A stretch of 64,000 nt of DNA, taken from Monoplex corrugatus (taxonomy: Eukaryota > Mollusca > Gastropoda > Littorinimorpha > Ranellidae). Of this stretch, positions 10,240 to 21,689 are shown piece after piece. The notes beneath the pieces are model-generated. The model did no database searches. It worked only from the letters and a program-made list of their open reading frames with translations, and was not told the origin of the DNA. The stretch spans positions 27,055,891 to 27,119,890 of the forward strand of contig CM060314.1 of assembly GCA_030674185.1 (NCBI GenBank), in the 5' to 3' direction. The number at the start of each line of letters is the position of its first letter. The stretch's first letter is position 1. Position numbers and translations under genes: made by a program.

Positions 10240-10790
10240 GCATTCCTTTCAGCCGACATCAAAGTCAAAACCCGATTCCAATGTGCAGTCTGCATACAAT
10301 CTAACTGAAGAATTGAAAATTTACTACTACTCCAAACGAATACACTCCTCCCATTTTAAGCCCCAATGCCATTCATTTATGTATTTGTTAGAAATGATAT
10401 TATGGATAACGCATTTTTTTTTTCAAACTGGAAACTCTGGGGAAAATGGAATTACTTAAGAACAATTTCCCCAGTTTATCTAAATCTAGAGACAGAAATA
10501 TGTAACATTTTTATATAAAAACACGTTTTTATCTTCGCGTAACAATAGCTTTTAAATATCTAATTAAGCGTAGACGTTTGTGCAACGTGAAACATTGAAA
10601 AGCTAAGCAATCGTCTGTGCATTGACGATCTTACTGTTTGTGAGTTGGTTTAAACGTAGGCTTATTCATGAATAATATGACAGTATGTGTGGACTGACAT
10701 GCTCTTTCGAAACAAACACTGACTGAAGATCTCGTGTCTCGAACTCAATCCCATCCTGAAACACACAAGTTGCCCTCTTCTCTGCTTAAA
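10240..10790. other. unassigned AT-rich DNA
   Basis: No recognisable gene, element or strong repeat. Confidence 0.5.
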
Positions 10791-10794
10791 TTTT

Positions 10795-10930
10795 AATGCT
10801 TTAGTCATTTTGATAGCGTCAGTGTTTCATAGATCCCGTTCCCTTCTTCATTTCAAGACTTCGCGGAATTGGGAGGAGCTCACATGGAATTTTCGGGGTT
10901 CTATGAATCCGTCATGAAGAAACTCCAGAT
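10795..10930 (+). repeat. module F1, head fragment
   Basis: It contains TTCATTTCAAGACTTCG, a GGAGCTCACATGGAATT stretch and a TGAATCCGTCATGAAGAAAC-type block. These match, in order, the head of module F1 as seen at 39,458-39,590 and 30,170-30,300. It is diverged and truncated. Confidence 0.6.
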
Positions 10931-11157
10931 ACGAAACAACACTAACAACAATAAACGCACACTGTGATTACGGACGTCACAAACAACGTCATGTTCTGCC
11001 TAATGACACGTGACAGGGTTGTGACCAAGAATACTGCATTCGTCTCAGGGCCAAGCCCGTCTCTGAAATGGCAAAATTGGATTATGCATGAGGGCACTCT
11101 TTACTTGACAATGGACATTCGTTAGCTAAGGGACAAATATTTCTACTGATTTGTTAA

Positions 11158-11160
<3 letters not shown>

Positions 11161-11250
<90 letters not shown>
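11161..11250. repeat. (GA)n microsatellite
   Basis: Long uninterrupted AG tract, followed by a short GAC/GAA triplet-rich stretch. Confidence 0.98.
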
Positions 11251-11252
<2 letters not shown>

Positions 11253-12269
11253 CGACGACGAAGAAGAAAATGAAGATCAACACCAACAACAACAACCCTC
11301 CCCCATTTTCCTCTTCAGATATACAAGCGTACTGGACCAGCATACATTTACCTTTCATTCTGATGCTTTCTGTTGAATCATGCCATTACGACCTTCTTAA
11401 AGTATGCCATCGTAAAAAACAATGAAACAGTGATGTTCCTGTGCAAACACTGTCTTGTCAACATTTCCACTGCTGGTGAATATAAGAAGAAATATTCTTT
11501 GATTTAATCAGCGTTAGAGTTGAGATTCTTGCAGCTGTGTCCTATTTTCTGAAGGTTTCGTATTTGTAGTTACGTGCGTTTTGACCTCCTTGAGATTGAA
11601 TTTAATAGAGCTGTCTCTTTTAATCCTTAAAAAATCTTTTAATCCTTAAAAAGTTATTTCATTTTAATCTCTCTTTTGGGGGAAAGGGATAGTTACACTG
11701 AGCGAGTAACGGTGCGTTTTGAAGCCTGTTAGAAATGAGTCAGAAACAGCCGTGTCAGAGCCAGCAAGTTAGGATTTTAAGAGATCAATTGTTGAAGCTG
11801 ATACCATGAAAACTTTCTTTTTTGTGTTATCTATCAATTGGCATGGGAATCCCTTTGTGGTCAGTACTGCGTCATTTCATTACACATCTAAAAAACCAAC
11901 TTACATCACTGTCTGAAATCTTTAAATAAATGTGACTATGAAATCTCAGGTTCAGTTTTCTCAAAGATTATAGCCCATGCTTGGAATAAATTCCATATTA
12001 TGCAGCAATGCCCCTGATGGCATGAACAAAGAAAAGAAATCATCACAACATAGCGGTAAGCCTGTGCATACACTCAACGCCTTAGTAAGATCTTGAAGTT
12101 CTACCTAACTTTAGTGTTCTATATACTGTTGCGTGTTTGGATCAATCTGTTACTGAAACGAACTTGTCTGTAATGTCACATGGACCGAAGTCCCGTGTGA
12201 ACATGAAGTATCTGCAATCATTGTTCTGCCTGAACACAATTGAGGACTCCACCTTTTTAACTGTCTCAT
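11251..12269. other. unassigned DNA
   Basis: Nothing recognised apart from a 19-bp tandem duplication of a TCTTTTAATCCTTAAAAA-type unit at about 11,615-11,652. Confidence 0.5.
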
Positions 12270-13165
12270 TCTCCTTTTCAACTTTCTCATCCTCAGTATT
12301 ATCACAACCCTGTCCATTATCATTGACCTCACCATAACAATCACCTCCATCAGCATCGTCATCATCGCACAATAACATTATTATCATATTTATCAATATC
12401 ACTACAATCATTGTCAACACTATCAGAATTATCATCAAAGTCATCAAGCTACGATCATCAGTACAACTGCCATTATGACTATCATCATCGTCGCCATCAC
12501 CACCAGTACTGTGGTCTGTATCATCACGACCACCATCATCCATCATTACCGTCACCTTCATCACCGCCAACTCTCATTATGATGAAACTTATTACCTTCA
12601 CCGTCATGACCATCATCACAACCGTCGTCAATCACCACATTACTGCTTCACTACCACCACCATCGCCATCCCATCATCAAAATTACTGCTGCTTTTGCTG
12701 CCACTGCGTCAGGTGGTAAAATAAAATGGTTTCCAGCACTGGCTCAAACACTGATGATTACCAGGTGAAACTCGAACCCAGAAGCAGTCGAGTCATTTGT
12801 CATGCTGTCGGTTAGGGTGTGAAAAAAAGAGGGAAGACTCGGTCAAGTCTGTGGCCTCTTAGATTAACCTTTTCACTTTCTCATCCTATCCGCCGGCTTC
12901 CAGAAGGAAGCTGGTGGATATGGTGAGAAAGTGATGGGGTTAAATTAAGCGCTGGACGGCCTATCAGTCGACACGCCGCGGACGGTGGTGTTATTCGGCA
13001 CAATCCGTTCAAGAGAACAGAAGTTGTGTGAATGCCATGTTCAATAAAAATTCATTTTGACGAACATGTAGGTTGACCCAAGCCAAGCACATGATGAACA
13101 ATAGTTTTTTTCATTAAATGTTTTAGGCGGTGATGTTCATCTCGCCTGCATCAGCAGCCCTGAAT
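12270..13165 (+). repeat. module F2, copy 1 (ATC-rich tract plus body)
   Basis: A ~430-bp degenerate ATC/CAT tract (12,270-12,700) is followed by a ~460-bp body. Landmarks are TGGCTCAAACACTGATGATT, CAGTCGAGTCATTTGTCATG, CTGTCGG, an 80-bp palindrome (12,864-12,943), a TCGGCACAATCCGTTCAAGA-like block and TTTTGACGAACATGTAG. The same order recurs at 20.88-21.64 kb and 36.35-37.11 kb. No coding potential is evident; runs of D, S and H in translation come from the triplets. Element class unknown. Confidence 0.8.
12864..12943. repeat. 80-bp imperfect palindrome inside F2
   Basis: A 38-nt arm (12,864-12,901, starts TTAACC, ends GGCTTCC), a 4-nt loop and a 38-nt arm (12,906-12,943, starts GGAAGCTGGTGGATA, ends GGGGTTAA) pair at about 31 of 38 positions. 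Both outer ends are TTAA. The right arm matches the 38-bp monomer of the minisatellite at 35.6-36.2 kb. Confidence 0.85.
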
Positions 13166-13795
13166 GCTTTGTGTTGAGTGGTGTATGATATGATTCAATA
13201 TGTCGTTATTTTTCTAGTTTAACGACACAAAGAAGTAATGAGTATGATTATACATTGGTTTTTTCATTTTAGTTCTGTTTGTTATTCATTTCACTTTGTT
13301 TTAAATTAAATATCTTACATCAACAGTATATACCATATGAATAAAAGTTATTTTATGCTGTATTGCATTACAGATACCACGCCTTCTCTATTGTACCACA
13401 AGAGGTTGTATGGTACTGTACCACACCACATCATTTTTCTAACCAAACGTATTGTACTATGGCATTTAAATGATTTTGACAAAGAGGTAAAATGCAAAAA
13501 GAATAAAATCTGAGGGACAGAAAGACTAATGCTTTCATTCACTAAAATTATGTCTCTCTTTCTCATACACATACACACGCACGCACATACACAGGCACAG
13601 AAAAAGAAACACAAATTTCTTTTTTTTTTCAGCGAACGACACCGTCATTTATCAACGCCACGTATTTGTGATGAAAAGACTGAGTTCTATACACCAAGTG
13701 TTGATGATGCACACCAATTCTATGCCACTGAACCAACGATTTACTGTTCTAAATTTGCTAGAAAAAATTACTGTTGAACTTTGCAAACGCAGAGG
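13166..13795. other. unassigned AT-rich DNA
   Basis: No recognisable gene or element. A short AC-rich patch lies near 13,566-13,595 and a poly-T run near 13,620. Confidence 0.45.
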
Positions 13796-13799
13796 AATT

Positions 13800-14185
13800 T
13801 GTACAGGCTCAAGGCGTCTGGCAGAAAACCGACTGAGTGGAGCGGGTATGGAATTGTCCCAGTGCAATGAATCTCTCTTGAAAAAGCTCTAAAATCCATG
13901 TAAACGACATATAGAAACATTGTAAACCTATCTACTCCCTTTTTGTTTTTTTACATTAAATATTGACCTGTTTGCTGCCCACCTTAGTGTTTCCATCATT
14001 CCAGTGGTGTCTGCTTCGTGTTTCAAAGTTACTCTTCTCCTTTCCACTCCTCAGTTCAAGACTTTGCCAGCTCATAGGATTTTGCGCAAGGGATTCTGCC
14101 AGGTAATTGCTGGCAGATTTGAGCGGAGCACATATGGAATTGTCCAAGTGCGGTGAATCCCCTTGAACAAACTCCAAACTCTTTC
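13800..14185 (+). repeat. module F1 fragments (two partial copies)
   Basis: 13,838-13,890 carries GAGCGGGTATGGAATTGTCC and CAGTGCAATGAATCTCTCTT. 13,965-14,180 carries CTGTTTGCTGCC, a CATTCCAGTGGTGTCTGC stretch, TTCAAGACTTTG, and again GAGCACATATGGAATTGTCC. Both match the F1 head landmarks at 30.05-30.3 and 39.3-39.6 kb, in the same orientation. Confidence 0.65.
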
Positions 14186-14404
14186 GGACGAGCAGTGACA
14201 AGCACACCGTCCGCAAACTTGGAATCGTTAGCGTGGAGGAACACATGTCAAATTGATGGCATGGAAATGATGTGCAACAAAAACCTATCATTGACGTTCA
14301 CCATTATTTTTTACACAAACCAAATATACACCCTAGCAGGCAAATGTGCACCACAATGGACTACAATTTTACATAAAACAAATCAAGTCACAAGTTCATG
14401 AACA
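14186..14404. other. unassigned DNA
   Basis: Short stretch with no recognised feature. Confidence 0.5.
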
Positions 14405-14519
14405 TACTTGAACATACATTTTGAAAACAATTACCTTTGGCACTTTCAATTTTTGTTTTCTGACTCGACAGCTCTCACATTTGTATGTTGTGTGTGTGTG
14501 TGGTGTGTGTGTGTGTGTG

Positions 14520-14573
<54 letters not shown>

Positions 14574-14651
14574 AAAGAGAGAGAGTGAGTGAGAGAGAGT
14601 GAGTGACATAGAGATAGCGAGAGATACTGAGGTAGAGAAGAGAAGAAGAGA

Positions 14652-14738
<87 letters not shown>

Positions 14739-15270
14739 TTTCCTTCCGTGAAATCAAGCATGTCACTTGACACGACGAAACAAGACAAACGTATACATCA
14801 CAGTCAAAGCGTGTTCAATCAAGTGTTTGAGATACAGAAGAAAAAAAAAAGTGGAATCGCTCTCTCTCTCTCTCTCCCCCTCTCTCACACACACAAACAC
14901 ACACACGCATACACACAAAAGCTCAAGACTATGCGTGTCTGTCCTTTCTAGAACTTTAGTAACCACATAACTGTTTCGACATTGCATGCCACGCGCTCGC
15001 GCGTGCGTGCTTGTGTGTGCATGTGTGCGAGTGTGTGTGTGTGCGCGTGTGTGCGTGTGTGCACGTGCAGTGCGTGCATGTATGTGTGTGCGTGCGTGTG
15101 TGCGGGCGAGTGTGTAAACAGTGTCTGCTGAGCAGGTCTGTGTGGAGTCAAACATTTCTCGTGTAACTGTCAGTCGAGCTTGGCAAACAAAACAAAAGCA
15201 GAACATTACAAACATTGTACTCTAATAAACAACGTTCACTTAACTGGGACACAGAAATCAGTAACAGACA
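14405..15270 (+). repeat. module F3, copy 1, with expanded microsatellites
   Basis: Unique-type blocks are shared with 23,105-23,590: TTTGTTTTCTGACTCGACAG, TCAAGCATGTCACTTGACACG, a TGTTCAATCAAGTGTTTGAG stretch, and GCAGGTCTGTGTG followed by GTCAAACATTTCTC. Between them this copy has (GT)n 14,487-14,572, (GA)n 14,574-14,734, (CT)(AC) 14,861-14,920 and degenerate (GT)n 15,008-15,112, where copy 2 has only short or different simple sequence. No coding potential. Confidence 0.8.
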
Positions 15271-15392
15271 GACAGACACATGTTGAAACCTGTATCTCAC
15301 TGCATTCAACGTCTGCAACTGTTGTGAGCTCATGCAGTTGTATGAATATTATCTTTGTTTAACGTTGATCGAAAAAAATAGGAATTACAACC
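15271..15392. other. unassigned DNA
   Basis: Short spacer between module F3 and element F4. Nothing recognised. Confidence 0.5.
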
Positions 15393-15960
15393 CCCTGCAG
15401 GGATGCCAGAGGCTCCTTCAGTATAATACTATCCCCACACTATGGAAATTCTGTGCCAGAAATGTCCTATTTTTCTGTCACTCTCTTTGTTTCTGCCTTG
15501 TTTCTTTGCTTTTTCTCAATAATTCCTATCATTTTCTGCCTTGCTGGTCCATTCACCTGTATGTGTTCGATAACTATCTTCCATAGTTTCTCTTAGGATT
15601 GACAACTGGGTACACATATTAAGTGCATTTTTGACTCTAAGAAAATGTAATGTGCAGAAGCAACATTAAATGTTTTAAGCCCGTTCTTATATGTATGCTT
15701 TACTGTCCTTACTTATGTTTACATTCATATTCAGGCATGTTCTTTAAAATCCCTGGTGATAAATTGGATGGAATGGTCAACGGCAGAAGCATATCCTTAG
15801 ATCGTATGCACAAACGCATTGATATGTGTAATTAATTTTCTTTTACAGTTTTTTTTAATGTAATCTTCTGTGAGGGGTGTGTACTTTTTGAGATGGTTAT
15901 AGCTCAGATATGGCTCTGCGTAGTGGGCTGGGCTTTAAGCGATAGTAACAATAACAATAA
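15393..15960 (+). mobile_element. short interspersed element F4, copy 1
   Basis: This ~555-bp unit shares collinear blocks with the reverse complements of 21,690-22,249 and 50,702-51,255. Landmarks are GGGATGCCAGAGGCTCC, AAATTCTGTGCCAGAAATG, a TTTCTGCCTTGCTGGTCCAT stretch, TTCACCTGTATGTGTTCGATA, CAACTGGGTACACATATTAA, and TAGTGGGCTGGGCTTTAAGC near the end. It finishes with a short TAACAA-type run, so this strand is probably sense with a 3' tandem tail. No ORF or clear pol III promoter is seen. It is probably a non-autonomous retroelement. Confidence 0.75.
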
Positions 15961-16440
15961 AAACACAAAATCAAAAATTGTCCACAGATTTGCTGTCTTC
16001 CCTTCCATCCATGAAAAATATGCATTTCTTTAAAACCAGTTCTTCGATTGTGGACTGTTTTAGTACTTTTGACGATGTTTTAAATACACAGGTACGCCAT
16101 ACCATATGAACACCATTTCTATAATCTAGACTTAAACAGTCACACGAACCTACACACATACAAAACCAATCAATGTTCGGACCTACCAAACAACCAGTTT
16201 GAACAGATACAAAATATATGTGAATTAATCTGACAAAATTTCACGTGGTTACGAGTTAAATTCCTCCTCTTACAATTATACGTTTTCTCAATGTCTGGTC
16301 GCTAGCTAGCTATGTGTCTTTAACCACACAGATGAAGAAAATGGGTTTCCTGTAGCTCAGTTTGGTTTATCTTGTACGACATAACATTGATCTGAGAACA
16401 TAAGTCATGCCGCGAATATCCACAGACAAACAGACGAGAA
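15961..16440. other. unassigned AT-rich DNA
   Basis: No gene or element recognised. Confidence 0.5.
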
Positions 16441-16452
16441 ATCGTCACGGAC

Positions 16453-16476
16453 ACACACACACAGAGACACACACAC

Positions 16477-16546
<70 letters not shown>

Positions 16547-16561
16547 TACACACACACTCAC

Positions 16562-16628
<67 letters not shown>
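16453..16628. repeat. compound (CA)(TA)n(CA)n microsatellite
   Basis: A short CA run is followed by a ~65-bp pure (TA)n (about 16,480-16,544) and a long (CA)n (about 16,549-16,628). The (TA)n block is self-complementary and the combined tract is prone to structure and sequencing errors. Confidence 0.95.
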
Positions 16629-16631
<3 letters not shown>

Positions 16632-16781
16632 CACATATCACGTTTCCATCCTCCAAGTCCATCTGTATCCTCTGTTGTGTGCGCAGTAGCAAAGATGTAG
16701 TCGTGTATGCCTGGATCCATGATGTAAGGGAATGTCAGGGCTCGATCTGAACGCTCTCTCTTCCGTTTTGAAATCTTGTAC

Positions 16782-16843
<62 letters not shown>

Positions 16844-16959
16844 TACCACACGCACGCCCACGCGCAAAAGTCATCTGTGTGTTTTGTTTTGTTTTTTGAT
16901 TCAACATGCCATTTCCACAGAAAAAGATGATCTCATGACAAATGTGTGCGACACAAAAG
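16629..16959. repeat. unassigned DNA with (CA)n at 16,783-16,841
   Basis: A long pure (CA)n occupies 16,783-16,841. The flanks are unassigned. Confidence 0.9.
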
Positions 16960-17410
16960 AGGAAAAACAAAAGATGAAACAAAGATGGCAACAACGGTGG
17001 AGGAAATCAATCAATGAAAGAAAGATCAGGCAAAACAATGCACTTTTCTCGTGCATTGATCTCTACGGACATTTCTAAGTCCCTGTGGAAAATAGCAGAA
17101 TCATCAGCAAGGGTATGCATATTTGAACACTCTCTAGTCTTTTATATAGAATTTGAAGACCTGATCCATGAGCAGGATTTACTCACAAAAGCAGCTATAG
17201 ATGTCCTGCGGCAAAAACGAGGTGAAATGGTTTTCTTAAAGAAAAAAAAAACGTTCAGCATCTGCGGTAAAATGGGTTGATGCTTTTTTCTGATAAGTTC
17301 AAGCACTTGTGTTCCACTTCTAATTGCTAAAACATTGCCCTTAGACGTTTATCTGGGTCGATATCTCTTCTGATGAAAGCATCTTTTCCACCGCTGAATG
17401 TTATGCTATA
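16960..17410 (+). repeat. module A, copy 1
   Basis: Landmarks are GTGCATTGATCTCTACGGAC, ATGCATATTTGAA, TTGCTAAAACA, GATATCTCTTCT near 17,362 and a GAATGTTATGCTATAA-like end. They occur in the same order at 28,225-28,695. Module F1 follows downstream in both places. Confidence 0.7.
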
Positions 17411-17990
17411 AGAAAGTAAGTTTTTATGAAAACTGGGGGAAAACACTAAAAACCTTGAAGTCAGCTGAAAACGAGTCCTTCTATCAAAATTCTAACCCTT
17501 AGGTAACGTGCATTTTTCTTTCGTTTGTCTTGAGAAATCCACGTCACGTATTGTCAGTTCTTAATCTAGTCTGTAGCGAAACGTTTTATGGATACAGCTG
17601 TACATTTACAATGAATATGATTAATCAGGTGATCTAGCTATCAATAGCTTATTTGTTGTACAGAGTATCTGGAACCATCCGCGTTCTGTGAAGTCTTCTA
17701 AAGGAAACTGAAACTGAGCTACAAAAATCTCTGAGACTGAGCTACAAAAATCTATGCGATCTCTGCTACTCCCATTTCAACGAGAATAGTTTACCACATC
17801 CTTTCTCTAAATAATGGGCCCCAAAATTCCTTATTTTACAGCCTCACAATGTCTTCATCACGCAGCTCTCATCAGTAAAGTGCATTTTTTGCAAATGCAT
17901 TTTCTACTTTTTTTTCTTTCGATTCTATTTTGTTTTTTCTTTCGATTTCCCCATCTTCCTATTTGTTTAATTACTGACCGGATTCCACAC
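17411..17990. other. unassigned DNA between modules A and F1
   Basis: It contains a 24-bp tandem duplication (ACTGAGCTACAAAAATCT-type unit, about 17,711-17,757). The right part may be a diverged extension of F1 as seen at 32.93-33.18 kb. Confidence 0.45.
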
Positions 17991-17994
17991 GAAT

Positions 17995-18633
17995 TCTTCT
18001 CAAGTAGTGCGTTTCCTTCCATTCTTTTAGAAGATGTATTTTCCCGAGCCCACTTATCTCCCTTTAACCAGAACATTCTACCGCATCCTGGCAGACTCGA
18101 ATGTTACAGTCAAGGAATCAAACGTTTTCAGATTCTCAACCGTTAACTTTAGTCCCAACCTTCAACAAAATGCCTGGATTGCTTTTGCACTCAGTCTTAA
18201 AACGACTAGCGTCACCCAACTATACTGTCTGATGCAAAAACTATAATCTTGTCCCAGTTTCATTTAAAGTCTTCATCCACAAGTACGGTTCTACGGAAGT
18301 CCCAGAAATCTCCAGATCAAGACTGACAGATTTAGGTGCAGTACAGATGGAACAGTTCCAGTAAAATAAATTATTCTTGCACAAATCTGAACTTTAACCT
18401 TTTCCTTTCAACCAATGCGTTTCCCTTACTCCTTTTAGCTCAGCCCGCTAGACAGAAAAAAGTGTGACCATTTCATTTACAAGAATGCATTTCTCACTGC
18501 ACATTATGCGCATATACATACATGCACACACACATATGAATACACATATATACTCATGCACTTGTTTTCCAACCTAGCATAAACATATACACAAAAAAGC
18601 ACGCACGCCCGCACACGCCCGCCTGCACACACA

Positions 18634-18694
<61 letters not shown>

Positions 18695-19153
18695 ACAGAA
18701 TTATAAAGTTACATCACATGAATAGAGGTGGCTGGAGAAAAAGCCCTCAGCAAGGCAAACAGATGAATTATAAGCTTTGATTTGACAGCTGCATATTAAG
18801 AACATCGCGTGGGAGGAAGTTTGATATTGCTGACACAAAAACAGCAAAGAAGCAATCACATTTTGATGCACATACATTCTGGAGCAGAAGGCATTAACAA
18901 GTCAGATGAAGGATGAGAGATTCTTGAAGTACAATGGAGATGGCGTCAAGTCAGAGAGTTAGAAAGAATGCACTGTAGAAGATGCTCTTTTGGTTGCATA
19001 AAAACTCGTATACGGATTTGCTGGTGATTCTGGTACTGACAGGAAACAATGCAGTTGTTATGATTTGAAGTGAATGCCAACGTTAAAAATAGAAACGAAA
19101 TGAGCATTTCAACAATATACATGAAACAGGAAACATGAACTATTTGGATAAGC

Positions 19154-19218
<65 letters not shown>

Positions 19219-19371
19219 AGGAGAGAGAGAGAGAGAGACAATGACAATGACAATGATGCTTTATTTTTCAACGGTAAAAGCTATTGGCTAGAGAGAGAGA
19301 GAGAGACAGAGACACAGAGAGGAGAAGAGAGGAAGGGAAGGAAAGGGGGAGAGAGAGAGAGGGAGAGAGGG

Positions 19372-19463
<92 letters not shown>

Positions 19464-19960
19464 CAAACACAGTGCAGTGGGATGCGTGTCGCAGTCGTAT
19501 TACAATTATCAATATTATCTGTTTTGAAAAACTCTCTAAGGGAGGCACATGACATGTTCTGACGTCTTGCCAACCTTCCTCTGCACTGTTTTTTGTTGTT
19601 GTTTTTTTCAGCCTGAGCACGGTAGCCATTGGCTTTCGTCTCGCTGCCTGCTTCCTTGTACTTTGTTCTGTACCACTGGATAACACATGCGGCCAAAACT
19701 GTTAATCTTCGTTTTGCAGTCAGCAATGTAAATGTCAGCTGAAAAACTGAAATCGTAAAAGGCAGATCAGTCAGAGAGTCCTGAAGCATGGGATGGGGTG
19801 GGGAGATTTAATATGGGGCACGGGGATCCTTCACTTCCAGTCAGGTCAAGATAGGATCAACACCGTATAAAACGTCAGTTCTCAGGAGGCATATATTGGA
19901 CTTCCAAATAACTACTGATGGCAACCCTCGCCAAAGTCATGTAGGATGACGCTAGATCTA
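17995..19960 (+). repeat. module F1, copy 2, with (CA)n and (GA)n tracts
   Basis: Landmarks in order are CTCCCTTTAACCAGAACATT, GACAGATTTAGGTGCAGTAC, GTGTGACCATTTCATTTACA, CATTTCTCACTGCA, (CA)n 18,625-18,694, AATAGAGGTGGCTGGAG, GCAAGGCAAACAGATGA, an ACATTCTGGAGCAGAAGGC block, GAGAGTTAGAAAGAATGCAC, (GA)n 19,158-19,236 and 19,290-19,460, then TCTGACGTCTTGCCAACCTT. The copy at 30.05-31.65 kb has the same order, including both microsatellite positions. Noncoding. Confidence 0.8.
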
Positions 19961-20325
19961 AAGATACCGTCAGTGACTTTATCAGTAAATAGTGGCATCC
20001 GCTGAAAGACAAATTTTGGACCCCATATGTGGATCAGGACTTGCACCCAAACTTTGACAGAGGTTCAAAAGGTCCAATGGTGATCACCCCTTTCGTTTCA
20101 GCATTGCATTAAGTGTTCTTTCAGGAATGAAACATGAACCGTACATGTCTTGTTTTACATAACAACGCCACTGCCATCAACAACAATGGATAACGTGATT
20201 GTAGATAACTCCTCAGAGAAGTGTGAGTGTTTGAGCTGGCGTACACCTTCAATTGTTACCTTTTCGATTATGGCATCACAATGATTTTATGATACATACG
20301 CATAACACAGAGCAATGAACTCACG
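19961..20325. other. unassigned DNA
   Basis: No recognisable gene or repeat. Confidence 0.45.
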
Positions 20326-20329
20326 ATGT

Positions 20330-20611
20330 CCCTGGGATTGTTTCGTGCTGCATACCTTTCTGTCTGCACTAAGTGATGCTGGTGCACTTGCGAAAAAAGA
20401 TCTTAAATACCACCTGCATTAGAACAGATTTCAACTGTTCTATGCTTTCGTAAAGCATTTGTAGAACAGTGTGTTAGAATGAATTAGGGTCAGTTCAGAA
20501 AAATTTCACAGATTAGTTATGAAAGCTGGTACATAAATGTGTTTCCCTTTTAGTTTTATGTGAAATATAGACAGGCAAATACTTGGTTGGTTTGTGTGTG
20601 TGTGTGTGCGC

Positions 20612-20686
<75 letters not shown>

Positions 20687-20870
20687 TGTGTGTGTGTGTC
20701 TGTGTGTGTATGAGTGTGTATGCTCGCGCGTACATGCATGTGAAAGCAAGTATACTCTAGCTTTCAGACTATAATCGTGGTATCGGAGTTGTCTCTTATC
20801 TCATCATGAACGTTTTTACCACTAACAGTAAAGCACTTGCAATGACCATGCCACTGAGCAGATCTGAATC
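20330..20870 (+). repeat. module B, copy 1, containing (GT)n
   Basis: Shares with 34,960-35,640 a TCTGTCTGCACT stretch, GATGCTGGTGCACTTGCGAA, ATTAGAACAGAT, TATGAAAGCTGGTACATAA, a (GT)n at 20,595-20,725 and then GAAAGCAAGTATACTCTAG. Order and orientation are the same, and module F2 follows in both cases. Confidence 0.7.
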
Positions 20871-20877
20871 ATCCTAC

Positions 20878-21640
20878 CCTCCTATCTTTTTATCATCACC
20901 TCCTATCTTTTTATCATCACCGTGATCATCAATATCTTTCCATCACTATTCTCATCATCATCATCACTCACTTCATCAAGATCATGCTAATGATAAACTT
21001 CCAAGCAATCACCACCACAACCACAACTTTGACCATTTACATCAGCACTGCAGCCACCATTATCAGCATCACTGTTGCAAATATGTTTGTGACCACCATC
21101 ACTGTCACCACTAGCATTGTGTCAAATTAACACTGTGGCTGTTGCCGCCACTGTTTCAGGGTAAAGGAAATCAATGGCTTCAAGCTCTGGCTCAAACCCT
21201 GATAATTACCAAGCCGAAATCCAAACCCAAAGAGCAGTCGAGTCATTTGTCATGCTGTCGGCCAGGGTGTGAAAAAAGATGGAGGATGCGTTCAAGTCTG
21301 TTGTCTCTTAAATTAACTCTTTCCCTCTGTCACCCTGCTATCTTCCAGCTTCCAGCAGAGAGTGAACGAACTGTTACATTGTGCGTTTGACGGCTCATCA
21401 TTCGTTGTGATGGTGCCGGTGTTGTCCAGCACAACCGCTCAAGACACCAGAAGCTGTTTTCGAGTTTTTCGAGTGAGCTGCTCACTAGGGATTCGTTTTG
21501 ACGAACGTGGAGATTAACCCTAAACCAGACACTTGATGAACAACTATTTCAGTGTACCTGGCAGGCGTTGCTGTTCATCTTCTGTCTGTTATCTTCCTTG
21601 TGTATTTAGCAATGTATGTTGTGTTGTGTGATGCAATATG
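20878..21640 (+). repeat. module F2, copy 2
   Basis: An ATC-rich tract (20,878-21,125, with a 22-bp tandem duplication at its start) is followed by a body with GCTCTGGCTCAAACCCTGAT, CAGTCGAGTCATTTGTCATG, CTGTCGGCCAGGGTGTGAA and TTTTGACGAACGTGGAGATT. The left arm of the F2 palindrome is present near 21,315-21,355 but the right arm is largely lost. Confidence 0.8.
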
Positions 21641-21689
21641 GAAAAGTAAACAACTGCGTTAATTTTTCCCTACTTTATTCTGCAGCTGC

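Noticed and set aside
12142..12719. Frames of 102-142 codons rich in D, G, S or H
   Set aside because: They are translations of the ATC/GAT-rich tract of module F2 and carry no gene signal.
14396..14788. Frames with long THTH, VCVC, SLSL or RERE runs (also at 5.2, 16.4, 19.1, 20.5, 40.3, 48.0 and 57.8 kb)
   Set aside because: These are direct translations of AC/GT and GA/CT microsatellites.
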